18,804 nucleotides of DNA from Cellulomonadaceae bacterium (GCA_031282935.1 JAITCS010000113.1:1-18804); one strand, 5' to 3'; numbered from the stretch's first letter, positions 1 to 8,751 are shown. Notes: a model not told the origin generated them from the letters alone. Program-made: numbers and translations.

Positions 1-118
1 ATTTCGCCCGCCAAATTAGCGTGCCACAGGCGACTTTGGCAATTTTGGGCGGGAGCGGGGCGTATCTTTGGGTTCACAAGAACTTAAAGAAATACCCAAA
101 CCAATCAAGGAGGCATAA

Positions 119-349
119 ATGAGTTACTTAGCGGACACCCTAAGTATTGAGTCTGTCGAAGAGTTGCGTGATGTCGCTAATGCCCTTGATGCTCACGAGG
201 CCGGGCACTGCATGTTGGAGGACTACGCGCACCCCTCCCAGACGCCGCGCCACGTTGCCACGGCCGCGCACCTGATGAGCGAAACCAACCTCACCGCTGC
301 CCTGCTCTCTGAGCAACTGCGGTCGCAGATAGCCCTGCTAGGCGGCTAG
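119..349 (+). CDS. Small hypothetical protein with an HEAGH motif
   Basis: A 76-residue soluble, probably all-helical protein that I do not recognise. The start is well supported: a perfect AAGGAGG Shine-Dalgarno sequence lies at 107-113, five bases before the ATG. Residues 26-30 read HEAGH, which matches the HExxH zinc-ligand signature of metalloproteases such as FtsH. The protein is far too short for a known protease fold and no third ligand is evident, so the match may be chance. The C-terminal half (about residues 45-73) looks like one or two amphipathic helices. There is no signal peptide or membrane segment. It converges on the PLP-enzyme gene with only 23 bp between the two stop codons. 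Its last 18 bases are repeated directly after the stop. Real gene: likely. Function: unknown. Confidence 0.6.
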   Translation: MSYLADTLSIESVEELRDVANALDAHEAGHCMLEDYAHPSQTPRHVATAAHLMSETNLTAALLSEQLRSQIALLGG

Positions 350-395
350 TCGCCCTGCTGGGCGGCTAGATTTTACCCAGCGATTTTATCCAGCG
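332..395. repeat. Two short tandem duplications filling the convergent gene junction
   Basis: The sequence GCCCTGCTAGGCGGCTAG (332-349), which contains the stop of the upstream gene, is repeated with one mismatch at 352-369 (period 20). Immediately after, ATTTTACCCAGCG (370-382) is repeated with one mismatch as ATTTTATCCAGCG (383-395). This second pair covers the stop codon and last codons of the minus-strand PLP-enzyme gene. The whole intergenic gap is therefore duplication products. No terminator hairpin with a T-tract is visible here. Confidence 0.75.
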
Positions 396-1545
396 CCTGG
401 GCCAAGTCAGCCCAGAGGTCCTCAAGGTTCTCAATACCAACCGAGAGCCTAATAAAATCCTCTGGGACTGTCTTGGACTCACTAGGCCAGCGGCGGCGGC
501 GTTCGATCATGGACTCAACCCCGCCCAACGAGGTGGCCGGCACCCAAAGGCGCAAATCGCTGATGAAAGCGTCAGCGGTTTCTGCCGTAGTGGCCCCAGC
601 ACCTGCCAAAAGGCGCAAACCAATAATCGCCCCGAAACCGTTCATCTGCGCCGCCGCGCGCTCATGTCCGGGGTCATTCGGCAGCGACGGGTGGCGCACC
701 TGAGTCACTTTCGGGTGGGCCGCCAAACGCTTTGCCAGTTCGGCGGCGTTAGCTTGGGCGCGATCCAAGCGCAAACCTAAAGTGCGCAGGCCGCGCAAGG
801 CCAGCCACACCTCCATCGGGCCAGCCACCGCCCCATGCAACGAGCGATACTGCTTCAATTCCTCCCGCAACTGCGGGCTGTTCGTAACCAAAGCGCCAAG
901 CACCACATCGCTGTGCCCAGCCAGATATTTGGTGACCGAATGAATCACCACGTCTGCGCCATATTTTAGGGGCTGCTGCCCCAGCGGCGTAGCAAAAGTG
1001 TTATCCACCAAAGTAATAACGTTGCGCTCTTTAGCTGCCGCGAGCAACACCGGCAGGTCAGCGACTTCCAGCATTGGGTTGGTGGGCGATTCGACCAGCA
1101 AAACGTCCGAACCATCCAGCGCGGCAAGAACCGCAGCGGTGTCGGCGATATCAACCCGGCGCACCTGCCAACCGTACTTGGCGGCGCCGTCATCCAAATA
1201 AGCCAACGCCATCTGATAGGCGTGCCGAGGCACCACCACCGTACCGCCCACCGGCAGTAAGGAAAGCGCCGCCGCAATCGCAGCCAACCCCGACCCGAAA
1301 ACTAGGGCGGGCAACTCGGCGCCTTCGAGCAAGCCCAAAGCTTCCTCAAAGGGCTGCCAAGTTTCGGTGTCCACGCGCGCATAAACCAACCCCTCGCCCG
1401 GAACCCCCGCAGAATAATAGGTGGAGGTGAAAACCACGGGCGGGTTGAGCGCGTTCCCTTGCTCCCGAGCTGGGCGCCCCGCCACCACTGCAACGGTGTC
1501 GGGGCGCAAAGATTCGGAGTTTTCCCCCGATTTACTGCTGGTCAC
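373..1545 (-). CDS. metB: Cystathionine gamma-synthase-like PLP-dependent trans-sulfuration enzyme
   Basis: A 390-residue Cys/Met-metabolism PLP enzyme (fold type I), probably cytosolic and tetrameric. Visible family marks: FGSGLAA at about 83-89 (PLP phosphate region), ESPTNP at 152-157, VDNTFATP at 180-187 (the Asp that contacts the PLP ring) and SVTKYLAGHSD at 203-213 with the Schiff-base lysine K206. The C-terminal SLGG and RLSVGIEN signatures are also present. Length is normal for the family. The usual Y-x-R-x-x-NPT segment near residue 60 reads YARVDTETW, so the NPT is not conserved. The substrate could therefore be O-succinyl- or O-acetylhomoserine, or cystathionine, and metB is the best guess only. 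The start is GTG at 1545, 12 bp after the stop of the glycine-zipper gene and without a clear Shine-Dalgarno, which suggests co-translation. Confidence 0.85.
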   Translation of the reverse strand: MTSSKSGENSESLRPDTVAVVAGRPAREQGNALNPPVVFTSTYYSAGVPGEGLVYARVDTETWQPFEEALGLLEGAELPALVFGSGLAAIAAALSLLPVGGTVVVPRHAYQMALAYLDDGAAKYGWQVRRVDIADTAAVLAALDGSDVLLVESPTNPMLEVADLPVLLAAAKERNVITLVDNTFATPLGQQPLKYGADVVIHSVTKYLAGHSDVVLGALVTNSPQLREELKQYRSLHGAVAGPMEVWLALRGLRTLGLRLDRAQANAAELAKRLAAHPKVTQVRHPSLPNDPGHERAAAQMNGFGAIIGLRLLAGAGATTAETADAFISDLRLWVPATSLGGVESMIERRRRWPSESKTVPEDFIRLSVGIENLEDLWADLAQALDKIAG

Positions 1546-1557
1546 AGGGTGAGGCGC

Positions 1558-1803
1558 TTACCTGCGCCCAGCCCACTGCCCCAATTTAGAAACTGCCGCA
1601 TCAGAGGCCTTGTTCACCACGCCGATGCGAGGGCCGAAAACGCCGCCCACAATGGCGCCCGCGACGGGGCCAACAAACGGGATAGGCAGGATAGCGCCCG
1701 CGAGCGCGCCCGCAGCAGCGCCGACTACACGCGAGCCGAGTTGCGGCTGCTGGGTGGCGCGAGTGGTGACGGTAGTAAGGAGACGATTGTCATTTTGAAC
1801 CAT
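1558..1803 (-). CDS. Small glycine-zipper membrane protein
   Basis: An 81-residue protein counted from the ATG at 1803. An in-frame upstream ATG at 1860 would overlap the divergent gene and is less likely. Residues 24-60 form a Gly/Ala-rich hydrophobic hairpin (GAAAGALAGAILP, then GPVAGAIVGGVFGP) with the GxxxG spacing of glycine-zipper proteins. The ends are polar and basic. It is probably an integral or membrane-associated oligomer of unknown role. It is the first gene of a two-gene minus-strand unit with the PLP enzyme 12 bp downstream. Upstream of the ATG, CAGGAT followed by six bases (GGGGGC) could be either a poor Shine-Dalgarno or a -10 box for a leaderless transcript. The first permease at 12026 has a similar glycine-rich hairpin, but no relationship is claimed. 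Confidence 0.55.
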   Translation of the reverse strand: MVQNDNRLLTTVTTRATQQPQLGSRVVGAAAGALAGAILPIPFVGPVAGAIVGGVFGPRIGVVNKASDAAVSKLGQWAGRR

Positions 1804-1847
1804 GCCCCCATCCTGCCACACCGAGCGGCAATTACCAGCGCGGCGCG

Positions 1848-1861
1848 TAATATTGCGCAAG
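1848..1861 (+). promoter_or_regulatory. Candidate leaderless promoter for the FUSC gene
   Basis: TAATAT (1848-1853) is a perfect TANNNT -10 hexamer placed seven bases before the GTG at 1861, with no Shine-Dalgarno in between. Transcription would start at or next to the start codon. No convincing -35 is seen, so this is a candidate only. Confidence 0.35.
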
Positions 1862-2919
1862 TGGAGGCCGGTATTCTTCGAGCAAAGCGGGCGTTTTGGC
1901 CCATTTTACAAGCGTGTGTCGCTGCTGCACTCGCTTACCAGCTCTCTTCGAGACTGTTTGGGCACGCGCAACCCTTCTTCGCAGCCATCGCGGCCTGGAT
2001 GTGTTTGGGCTGGAGTTTTGACCGCGACATTCGGCGGGCGGGCGAGATCGCGCTCGGGGTCACTCTGGGCGTCGCGCTTGGGGATTTGGTGGTGCGCACG
2101 ATTGGTTCGGGCTGGTGGCAACTTACTTTAGTGCTGGCGGTTTCGGCGTTGTTGGCGCGGCTGTTTGACGCCGGGGCGCTGTTCACCACCCAAGCGGGCG
2201 CGCAGGCTATCGTCATCGCTGGGTTGCCCACCATCACGGGCGGGCCGTACGCCCGTGCTTTGGACGCCGTGGTCGGCAGCGCAGTGGCCCTGCTCTTCGT
2301 TATTTGCACGCCGAACGATCCGCGCGGTTCCTTGCGGGCGGCGGCTGGGCAGGGGGCGGCAGCTTTGGCGGCTACCGCGCGGATGTTGAGTGCGGGGGTT
2401 TTACGCGGCGACACCCATTTGATGGCGGCAGCGCTGGAGCAAGGGCGCAGTTTTGATCAGCATATGGATCAGGCCATCACCACGGCTGGGGAAAAGCGGC
2501 GCCGGTCGCGTCTGACGATAAATCGGAAATATTTGCCCGAAATATCCCGGCTGGAACGGCAAAACGTGATGCTAGAACGCGCAATGCGGTCGCTGCGCGT
2601 GCTAGCCAGGCGGCTGCAATACGACTCCCCCGCCGCCCCGGCTGCTGGACGCGCGCAAATGGCCGCCCTACTTTCTCAGTACGCCGATACCACCGGCCTC
2701 CTCGGCGATTGTCTTTCCGACAACCGTGACCTTAAGCCCGTCCGCGCCGCTTTCCTCAACCTCACGACAGACTTGGACGCGGCAACCGACGCCGCCCCAA
2801 ACCTCGACCCGGCGATCCAAACCGGGCATTACCTGATGCGAGCCGTACTGGGCGACACAATGGAGGCTGCCGAGTTCACCAACGCGGAGGTGCTCACCGC
2901 GCTGCCGCCGCGCACCTAG
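1861..2919 (+). CDS. FUSC-family / aromatic acid exporter-like membrane protein
   Basis: About 352 residues. The N-terminal 150 residues hold roughly six closely packed hydrophobic segments (for example WPILQACVAAALAYQL, FFAAIAAWMCLGW and GEIALGVTLGVALGDLVV). A charged helical cytosolic C-terminal half follows, with an arginine-rich stretch (KRRRSRLTINRK) and long helices. This layout fits the FUSC/ArAE group, which are presumed exporters of small aromatic or amphipathic compounds; the substrate is unknown. I chose GTG 1861 because a -10-like TAATAT lies seven bases upstream and because it leaves a 57-bp divergent spacer to the glycine-zipper gene. The alternative is TTG 1795, preceded by AAGGAG at 1777-1782, which adds 22 residues and would overlap the divergent start. 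The frame stays open back to 1459, but that part reads as a shadow of the opposite genes. Confidence 0.75.
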   Translation: MEAGILRAKRAFWPILQACVAAALAYQLSSRLFGHAQPFFAAIAAWMCLGWSFDRDIRRAGEIALGVTLGVALGDLVVRTIGSGWWQLTLVLAVSALLARLFDAGALFTTQAGAQAIVIAGLPTITGGPYARALDAVVGSAVALLFVICTPNDPRGSLRAAAGQGAAALAATARMLSAGVLRGDTHLMAAALEQGRSFDQHMDQAITTAGEKRRRSRLTINRKYLPEISRLERQNVMLERAMRSLRVLARRLQYDSPAAPAAGRAQMAALLSQYADTTGLLGDCLSDNRDLKPVRAAFLNLTTDLDAATDAAPNLDPAIQTGHYLMRAVLGDTMEAAEFTNAEVLTALPPRT

Positions 2920-3043
2920 CAAGGCCAAACCTCTCGCACGAAGCCCACACAAATCCCGCAGATGACTTCTGCACGCTATTCCCGCACGCACAAAGGCGCG
3001 CGCAAGAAACACTCCCCGTGCCAAGCGGAATCGCCGACGCGCG

Positions 3044-3062
3044 TGATAGGCTACATTTGACC
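3044..3062 (+). promoter_or_regulatory. Candidate extended -10 promoter for the DUF3052-aceE unit
   Basis: TGATAGGCT at 3044-3052 gives a TG-n-TANNNT extended -10, a strong form in actinobacteria. It would start transcription near 3059 and leave a 5' leader of about 70 nt before the GTG at 3129. TTGACC at 3057-3062 is close by but has no matching -10 at 17 bp. The remaining 2920-3128 spacer shows no further feature that I can support. Confidence 0.4.
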
Positions 3063-3128
3063 TCAAAGTGGGCGCCGAGCGTGCCCAATGGACAGTGTTC
3101 GCAGTATTCGGGAAGGGACTAAGCCCAA

Positions 3129-3524
3129 GTGGCAAAAATTGATCGGCTGAATTTCGGCCCCGGCCAGGTTGTGCAGGAGTTCGGTTGGGATGATGATGTC
3201 GCCGATGAGGTGCGCCTAGCCATCGAAGATGTTACTGGCAGCGAACTCGCTGATGAGGACTACGGCGATGTCGCAAACGCCGTGGTTATCTGGTGGCGGA
3301 CCGATGACGGCGACTTGGCCGACATGCTGGTTGATTCCATGAACATGCTTGAGGACGGCGGCGCTATCTGGGTGTTCACCCCCAAAGCCGGGCGCACCGG
3401 ATTCGTGTCACACGCCGAAATTGAGGACGCCGCAGACATTACCGGCTTGCACGCCATGAACACTTTTGAGATTGCACCGAACTGGTCAGCTACCGCTTTG
3501 TCGAATCGCGGGCGCAGCAAATAG
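3129..3524 (+). CDS. DUF3052 family protein
   Basis: A 131-residue acidic, cytosolic protein of the actinobacterial DUF3052 family (function unknown). Recognisable stretches are the N-terminal [18 protein letters not shown] (residues 9-26), [19 protein letters not shown] near the middle and [14 protein letters not shown] before the C-terminus. The family is composed of single-domain proteins of about this size. The start is GTG at 3129 with a purine-rich GGGAAGGGA at 3110-3118 about ten bases upstream. It lies 49 bp before aceE on the same strand. From memory, DUF3052 genes are often neighbours of aceE in actinobacteria, including mycobacteria, which hints at a role tied to pyruvate or lipid precursor supply. 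That link is contextual only. Confidence 0.85.
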   Translation: MAKIDRLNFGPGQVVQEFGWDDDVADEVRLAIEDVTGSELADEDYGDVANAVVIWWRTDDGDLADMLVDSMNMLEDGGAIWVFTPKAGRTGFVSHAEIEDAADITGLHAMNTFEIAPNWSATALSNRGRSK

Positions 3525-3573
3525 TTCTTTTCACGCCACAACTAATGTAACCAGGAAAAAAGGGGAATACCAC

Positions 3574-6333
3574 GTGTCCACCGACGCCCACACTCACGGC
3601 CCGCTAATTAACGGCATGTTGAGCACTGTTCCAGATATTGACCCCCAAGAAACTGAAGAATGGGTTGATTCTTTTGACGGGCTTGTTGATGACAAAGGCG
3701 GCCCCCGCGCTCGTTACGTCATGCTCAATTTATTGCGCCGCGCGCGCGAGCGTAACGTTTCCATCCCCCACGATTACGCGACGCCTTATGTGAACACCAT
3801 CGGCGTGCATGAGGAACCCTATTTCCCGGGCGATGAAAACATGGAGCGGCTGTATCGCCGCCTAATTCGCTGGAACGCGGCCGTGATGGTCACCAAGGCG
3901 CAACGCCCCGGTTTGGGTGTGGGCGGCCACATTTCCTCTTACGCCTCTTTGGCGACTTTGTATGAGGTGGGGCTGAACCACTTCTTCAGGGGCAAGGATC
4001 ACCCCGGCGGCGGCGACCAGATTTTCTGGCAGGGGCACAGTTCGCCCGGCAATTACGCGCGCGCTTTCCTTGAGGGTCGCTTGAGCGAGAAAGACCTGGA
4101 CGGCTTTAGGCAAGAAAAGTCCGAAAACGGTTTGTCCTCCTATCCGCACCCGCACAACATGCCCGAGTTCTGGGAGTTCCCCACCGTTTCTTTGGGCTTG
4201 GGCCCCATCGGCGCAATTTATCAGGCCTGGATTAACCGGTATTTGCACAACCGAGGCATCAAAGACACCTCCCAGCAGGACGTCTGGTGCTTCGTAGGCG
4301 ACGGCGAAACCGACGAGGTGGAAACCCGTGGCGCCATCCAGTGGGCCGCCTACCAGCAGTTGGACAACCTGACTTTCGTGATCAACTGTAACCTGCAACG
4401 CCTGGACGGCCCGGTTCGCGGCGACGGCAAAATCATCCAAGAACTCGAGGCGCAATTCAAGGGCGCTGGCTGGAACGTAATCAAGGTGATTTGGGGCCGC
4501 GAATGGGACGCCCTGCTCAACGCCGACAAAGACCGCGCCTTAGTCCACTTGATGAACGACACCCTGGACGGCGACTACCAGACTTACCGCGCGGAATCCG
4601 GCGCCTACATTCGCGAGCAATTCTTTGACCGCGATCCGCGCACTGCCAAATTGGTGGCCGGAATGTCGGACCACGACATCTGGAACCTGAAACGCGGCGG
4701 CCACGACTACCGCAAGGTCTATGCCGCCTACGCAGCCGCGCGGGCTCACACTGGCGCCCCAACCGTCATCTTGGCGCAAACCGTTAAGGGCTGGAACTTG
4801 GGTGAAGGCTTTGAGGCCAAGAACTCCACGCACCAGATGAAGAAGCTCACCTCGAACCAGTTGAAGGATTTGCGCGACAGGCTGCAATTACCTATCCCTG
4901 ACGAGGCTTTGGAGGACCCTTACAACGCTCCTTACTACCACCCTGGTTTTGACGATCCGGTTATTAAGTACATGCTTGACCGGCGCAAGAAATTGGGCGG
5001 CTTCCTGCCTTTGAGAAAGCACGAGTTCACCCCGTTGCCGATGCCATCGGACAAACCTTTCGCCTCCCTTGCCACCGGTTCCAAGCGCGATTACGCCACC
5101 ACGATGGCAGTTGTTCGCTTATTCAAGGACTTGATGAAAGAACCCGGTATCGGGGAACGCTTTGTGCCGATTGTGCCCGACGAGGCTCGAACCTTCGGCA
5201 TGGAGTCCATCTTCCCCACCGCGCGCATCTTCAACACCTTGGGTATGCAGTACACGGCCGTGGATAGCGCGTCGCTGATGAAGTATGTGGAGGCGACCGA
5301 CGGCCAGATGCTGCACACCGGCATCACCGAAGCCGGTTCGGTGGCGGCGTTCAACGCGGCCGGGTCGGCCTACTCGACACACGGCGAGGCGCTGATTCCG
5401 TGGTACATCTTCTATTCGATGTTCGGTTTCCAGCGCGTGGGCGATTCGTTCTGGCAGGCGGCCGACCAACTGGTGCGCGGGTTCATCGTGGGCGCCACTG
5501 CGGGCCGCACCACCTTGACCGGTGAGGGTTTACAGCACGCCGATGGGCAGTCTCCGCTGCTGGCCTCCCCGAACCGCGCCGTCATCACCTATGACCCGGC
5601 TTACGCCTACGAGATCCGCCACATAGTGCGCGACGGCATCGAGCGCATGTACGGCCAGCAGTCGCCCGACGATCTGCACGACGCGCAGGGCCGTTCGCGC
5701 GACGTCATGTACTACCTGACCGTGTACAACGAGCCGGTGCCGCAGCCTGCCGAGCCAAGCGACGTGGATGTCGATGGCATCCTCAAGGGGATCCACCACG
5801 TGGCCTCCGACAACGGCGGCGGGCCGCGCGCCCAACTACTGGCCTCTGGTGTGGCGGTGCCGTGGGCCTTGGAGGCGCAACGGCTGCTGCGCGCCGATTG
5901 GGGGGTTTCGGCGGACGTGTGGTCGGTGACCTCGTGGAACGAGTTGCGCCGGGACGCGATTGCGGCCGATCAGGACGCTTTCTTGCACCCTGGCGACCCG
6001 ATCCGCACCCCGTACCTGACCGCGAAACTGGCCGGGGCCGACGGCCCGTTCATCGCCACCTCGGATTACGACCGCCTGGTACCGGACATGATCCGCAAGT
6101 GGGTGCCCGGCGAGTACGAGGTTTTGGGCGCGGACGGTTTCGGGTTCTCCGACACCCGCCCGGCGGCGCGGCGCTTCTTCAAGATTGACGGCCCTTCGAT
6201 GGTCGTCAAGACCTTGCAGACCTTGGCGCGGCGCGGCGAGGTTGACCCCGGCGTGGTGGCGCAGGCCATCGAGCGGTATCAGTTGCATAACGTGAACGCG
6301 GGCGCCTCAGGCAATGAGGGCGGCGACGGCTAA
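3574..6333 (+). CDS. aceE: Pyruvate dehydrogenase E1 component, homodimeric type
   Basis: A 919-residue thiamine-diphosphate enzyme that decarboxylates pyruvate and acetylates the lipoyl domain of E2, feeding acetyl-CoA synthesis. Full length for the AceE family. The TPP/Mg motif GDGETDE starts at residue 242 and ends at [25 protein letters not shown] (about residues 421-427) corresponds to the region of the active-site-loop histidine in E. coli AceE. The C-terminal [18 protein letters not shown] is the family's transketolase C-domain signature. The start is GTG 3574, preceded by an AAAAAAGGGGAA purine stretch; the frame is open further upstream but that part overlaps the DUF3052 gene in another frame. 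The last 20 bases overlap the PucR-type regulator, giving tight coupling. E2 and E3 genes are not in the window. Confidence 0.97.
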   Translation: MSTDAHTHGPLINGMLSTVPDIDPQETEEWVDSFDGLVDDKGGPRARYVMLNLLRRARERNVSIPHDYATPYVNTIGVHEEPYFPGDENMERLYRRLIRWNAAVMVTKAQRPGLGVGGHISSYASLATLYEVGLNHFFRGKDHPGGGDQIFWQGHSSPGNYARAFLEGRLSEKDLDGFRQEKSENGLSSYPHPHNMPEFWEFPTVSLGLGPIGAIYQAWINRYLHNRGIKDTSQQDVWCFVGDGETDEVETRGAIQWAAYQQLDNLTFVINCNLQRLDGPVRGDGKIIQELEAQFKGAGWNVIKVIWGREWDALLNADKDRALVHLMNDTLDGDYQTYRAESGAYIREQFFDRDPRTAKLVAGMSDHDIWNLKRGGHDYRKVYAAYAAARAHTGAPTVILAQTVKGWNLGEGFEAKNSTHQMKKLTSNQLKDLRDRLQLPIPDEALEDPYNAPYYHPGFDDPVIKYMLDRRKKLGGFLPLRKHEFTPLPMPSDKPFASLATGSKRDYATTMAVVRLFKDLMKEPGIGERFVPIVPDEARTFGMESIFPTARIFNTLGMQYTAVDSASLMKYVEATDGQMLHTGITEAGSVAAFNAAGSAYSTHGEALIPWYIFYSMFGFQRVGDSFWQAADQLVRGFIVGATAGRTTLTGEGLQHADGQSPLLASPNRAVITYDPAYAYEIRHIVRDGIERMYGQQSPDDLHDAQGRSRDVMYYLTVYNEPVPQPAEPSDVDVDGILKGIHHVASDNGGGPRAQLLASGVAVPWALEAQRLLRADWGVSADVWSVTSWNELRRDAIAADQDAFLHPGDPIRTPYLTAKLAGADGPFIATSDYDRLVPDMIRKWVPGEYEVLGADGFGFSDTRPAARRFFKIDGPSMVVKTLQTLARRGEVDPGVVAQAIERYQLHNVNAGASGNEGGDG

Positions 6334-7525
6334 GAACGACCTCGCCGCTAGCGCCGCCATCCTGAATCAGGCGGCGCAGCGGCGAGTGGCGCGCGAACTC
6401 TCCTGGTACGCCACCCTCGACCCCGAGGTGCGCAAGCAGGTGTCTTTGGTGACCCAGGCGGGCATTAACTCGTTCGTCAAGTGGTACGCCAGCGCGCCCA
6501 GCGGCACGCCAAGCCCGCCCGGCGGCACGCAACCCCCGCCCAGCGGCACTGCCAACCAGGCCACGAGGTCGGAGCGGGCGCCGTACCAAGTTTCCGCCAT
6601 ATTCGATGCCGCCCCCCGCGAACTCACCAACTCGTTCTCGTTGCAACAGACCCTGGCCTTGGTGCGCGTGATCGTGGACGCGGTCGAGGAGGCCGAGGAC
6701 GCCCTGCCCGGCACCAAGATCGAAATCCGCGAAGCGGTGTTGCAGTACAGCCGCGACGTCGCTTTCTCCGCTGCCGAGATTTACGCTGCGGCCGCTGAAA
6801 CCCGAGGCGCCGCCGACGCCCGCTTGGAGGCATTGGCGGTGGACAGCCTGGTGCGGGGCGCCGGGTTGGAGGAAATGCGCTCGCGAGCTGGAGTGCTCGG
6901 TTGGAGCGGCAAGGGCGACACCGTGGTGGTGGTCGGCAAAGCTGGGCCAAGTTTCACTGAGAGCGACGCGCGGGAATTGCGGCGCGCGGCCCGGCGACAC
7001 GCCAGCGACGCTTTGGTTGGGATTCAAGATGGCCGGGTTATTCTGGTGCTGGGCGGCGCGAGCGACCCGCTTAAAGTGGTGTCCGGGTTGCTGCCCCGGT
7101 TCGAGCCTGGGGCGGTGGTGATCGGGCCTGCCGTACCGTCCATCGGCGAGGCTGGCCCAGCGGCCACGGCAGCATTGTCGGCTTTCGCGGCCTGCGCCGG
7201 ATGGCCGGAGGCGCCTCGGCCCGCTTACGCATCTGACCTTTTGCCCGAACGCGCTTTGCTGGGGGATGACACCGCGAAAGCCGCGCTGGTGGCCACCTGC
7301 TATCAGCCTTTAGCCGCTGCAGGGCCGGGCGTGCTTGAGACGCTTTCTGCCTATTTGGACACCGGGCGTTCCATCGAGGGCGCCGCTCGCTCCATTAACG
7401 CGCACACCAACACGGTGCGCTCCCGCCTCAAAAAGGTTACAGAACTCACTGGCTTTGACCCGCAAATCCCCCGTGATTCCTTTGTGCTCCAGATTGCGCT
7501 CACCTTGGCCCGGCTGGCTACCTAG
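6314..7525 (+). CDS. PucR/CdaR-type transcriptional regulator (MabR/FasR-like position)
   Basis: A 403-residue regulator. The C-terminal 60 residues form the PucR-type helix-turn-helix: [20 protein letters not shown], then [20 protein letters not shown] (about 341-386). The central part fits a degenerate GGDEF/CdaR-like domain, with VVVVGKAGP and VILVLGG strands. Residues 62-79 are a low-complexity insert with three copies of a seven-residue unit ([18 protein letters not shown]) coded by tandem 21-bp repeats at 6497-6549. The start ATG at 6314 lies inside aceE, so translation is coupled. In mycobacteria the PucR-family gene next to aceE (MabR) and in Streptomyces FasR control fatty-acid synthesis genes that follow them. 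Here fabD-type genes do not follow and a sugar kinase does. Target genes are therefore uncertain. Confidence 0.85.
   Translation: MRAATAKNDLAASAAILNQAAQRRVARELSWYATLDPEVRKQVSLVTQAGINSFVKWYASAPSGTPSPPGGTQPPPSGTANQATRSERAPYQVSAIFDAAPRELTNSFSLQQTLALVRVIVDAVEEAEDALPGTKIEIREAVLQYSRDVAFSAAEIYAAAAETRGAADARLEALAVDSLVRGAGLEEMRSRAGVLGWSGKGDTVVVVGKAGPSFTESDARELRRAARRHASDALVGIQDGRVILVLGGASDPLKVVSGLLPRFEPGAVVIGPAVPSIGEAGPAATAALSAFAACAGWPEAPRPAYASDLLPERALLGDDTAKAALVATCYQPLAAAGPGVLETLSAYLDTGRSIEGAARSINAHTNTVRSRLKKVTELTGFDPQIPRDSFVLQIALTLARLAT
6497..6549 (+). repeat. 21-bp tandem repeats inside the regulator gene
   Basis: CCCAGCGGCAC (6497), CCCGGCGGCAC (6518) and CCCAGCGGCAC (6539) recur at an exact 21-bp period. 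They encode a Pro/Gly/Ser/Thr linker of seven-residue units in the regulator. Such a tract can change length by slippage without breaking the frame. Confidence 0.7.
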
Positions 7526-7531
7526 CCCGAG

Positions 7532-8503
7532 ATGATTATCTGTGTCACGCCAAACCCGGCACTAGACCGCACCTTTGAGGTGACTGAATTGCGGGTTGGT
7601 GAGGTGCAACGCGCCACCGCTAGCCGGGTTGACCCCGGCGGTAAAGGCGTTAACATTTCCCGAGCTTTGTTAGCCCACAATGTGCCCACCATGTCAGTGT
7701 TTCCAGCGGGCGGGCAAAGTGGAGCAGAATTGGTGAGCCGCCTAAACCTTTTGGATTTGCCTATTTGTCCGGTGGCGACTGCTGGCGAAACCCGCTCAAA
7801 TCTCACGGTGGTGGACGGTTTAGGCGTTACCGCAAAGATCAACCCCCCGGGCGCCGCGCTCTCCCCTGCCGAGGAAGCCGCCTTACTCGGTGCTGTTAAG
7901 GATCTGGCTGCCAGCCAGCAGGCCAGCGAAACGATTATTGTGGGCGCCGGGAGTTTGCCGCTCGGATTTCAGCCCGATTTTTATTGCAGGCTCGTCGAGA
8001 TAGGAAAGGCTTGCAATATCTCAGTGGCCATAGATTCCTCGGGGGTGGCTCTTGCGAAAGCCGTCACCAGCGGGGGCATTTTCTTGCTGAAACCCAATTT
8101 GGAGGAACTGCTTGAATTGTGCGGGAAGCCTTTGCGCACAATCGGGGAGGTTCGGACGGCTTGCCTGGAGATTATTGCTCAGGGAAATGAGGCCGTGCTG
8201 GTCACGCTGGGGGCAGCAGGTGGGCTGCTGGCGACCGCCGAATCGTGGGCTTGGGCGGGCGGCCCGGCTTTGGTGCCGCGCTCCACCGTGGGCGCGGGCG
8301 ACGTTTCGCTAGCCGGGTTTTTGGCTGCCTACCAGCGCGGACACGACTTTTCCGCCGCCTTGCGGCACGCGATTGCTTGGGGGCGCGCGGCGACGCTGCA
8401 ACCCGGAACGGCGGCGCCGCAACCCGCTGACATCGAATTAGGAGCCGTCACTCTCATCGAATCCCCCGCCCTAGAAACCCCGCTAGCCGAACTGTTTGGT
8501 TGA
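7532..8503 (+). CDS. PfkB-family hexose/phosphohexose kinase (1-phosphofructokinase-like)
   Basis: A 323-residue ribokinase-fold sugar kinase, most like 1-phosphofructokinase, tagatose-6-phosphate kinase or bacterial PfkB. It opens with ICVTPNPALDRTFEV, typical of this subgroup. The substrate motif GGKGVN is at 36-41, LKPNLEEL at 186-193 and the catalytic ATP-binding motif GAGDVSLAGF at 254-263 with base D257. The residue after that Asp is Val where Ser is usual. Length is normal. It starts 6 bp after the PucR-type regulator, so aceE, regulator and kinase read as one operon that could tie glycolytic flux to acetyl-CoA supply. No phosphotransferase genes lie beside it, so fructose-1-phosphate as the substrate is unproven. 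The final Gly codon and TGA stop belong to the first GGTTGAGC repeat copy, so the C-terminus may have been reshaped by repeat insertion. Confidence 0.85.
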   Translation: MIICVTPNPALDRTFEVTELRVGEVQRATASRVDPGGKGVNISRALLAHNVPTMSVFPAGGQSGAELVSRLNLLDLPICPVATAGETRSNLTVVDGLGVTAKINPPGAALSPAEEAALLGAVKDLAASQQASETIIVGAGSLPLGFQPDFYCRLVEIGKACNISVAIDSSGVALAKAVTSGGIFLLKPNLEELLELCGKPLRTIGEVRTACLEIIAQGNEAVLVTLGAAGGLLATAESWAWAGGPALVPRSTVGAGDVSLAGFLAAYQRGHDFSAALRHAIAWGRAATLQPGTAAPQPADIELGAVTLIESPALETPLAELFG

Positions 8504-8730
8504 GCTTACCCAGTTGGTTGAGCCTGTCGAAACCACCTGCGGTTTTGGCACTGAAGGTTGAGCGAACCCCGTTGGTTGAGCCGCCCAGTTGGTTGAGCCT
8601 GTCGAAACCACCAGCGGTTTCGTCTTTGGTGGTTGAGCCGCCCAGTTGGTTGAGCCTGTCGAAACCACCAGCGGTTTCGGCAATGGTGGTTTCGACAGGC
8701 GGGCGCGCGAAATACCGCGCGTCAACCACC
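8498..8730. repeat. Cluster of GGTTGAGCCTGTCGAAACC dispersed repeats with a 57-bp tandem
   Basis: Full copies of GGTTGAGCCTGTCGAAACC occur at 8516-8534, 8591-8609 and 8648-8666. Half copies (GGTTGAGC) begin at 8498, 8556, 8574 and 8631. Two consecutive 57-bp units (8574-8630 and 8631-8687) are almost identical and differ only near their ends. An inverted copy begins at 8688 (GGTTTCGACAGGC) and resumes at 8722 (TCAACC) after a 21-bp GC-rich insert with CGCGCG on both sides (8701-8721). The ends of the unit (GGTT and AACC) can pair, so each copy can fold weakly. The unit resembles short dispersed repeats that I recall from other actinobacteria. Open frames across this region are artefacts of the repeats. 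Confidence 0.85.
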
Positions 8731-8751
8731 GCCTGATCCCGCGCGTCGGCC

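Noticed and set aside
1459..1860. N-terminal 134-residue extension of the FUSC frame
   Set aside because: It overlaps two minus-strand genes, has no family similarity by eye and no start signal; the family pattern begins near 1861.
3862..6288. Several long minus-strand frames opposite aceE
   Set aside because: They are typical shadow frames of GC-rich coding DNA; aceE is unambiguous along the whole stretch.
8454..8729. Minus- and plus-strand open frames with repeated GGFDRLNQLGG-type peptides
   Set aside because: They are translations of the dispersed DNA repeat array; several frames on both strands are open at once, with no ribosome site.
8498..8730. CRISPR array
   Set aside because: Repeat spacing is irregular, the intervals are themselves repeats, copies are truncated and inverted, and no cas gene is present.
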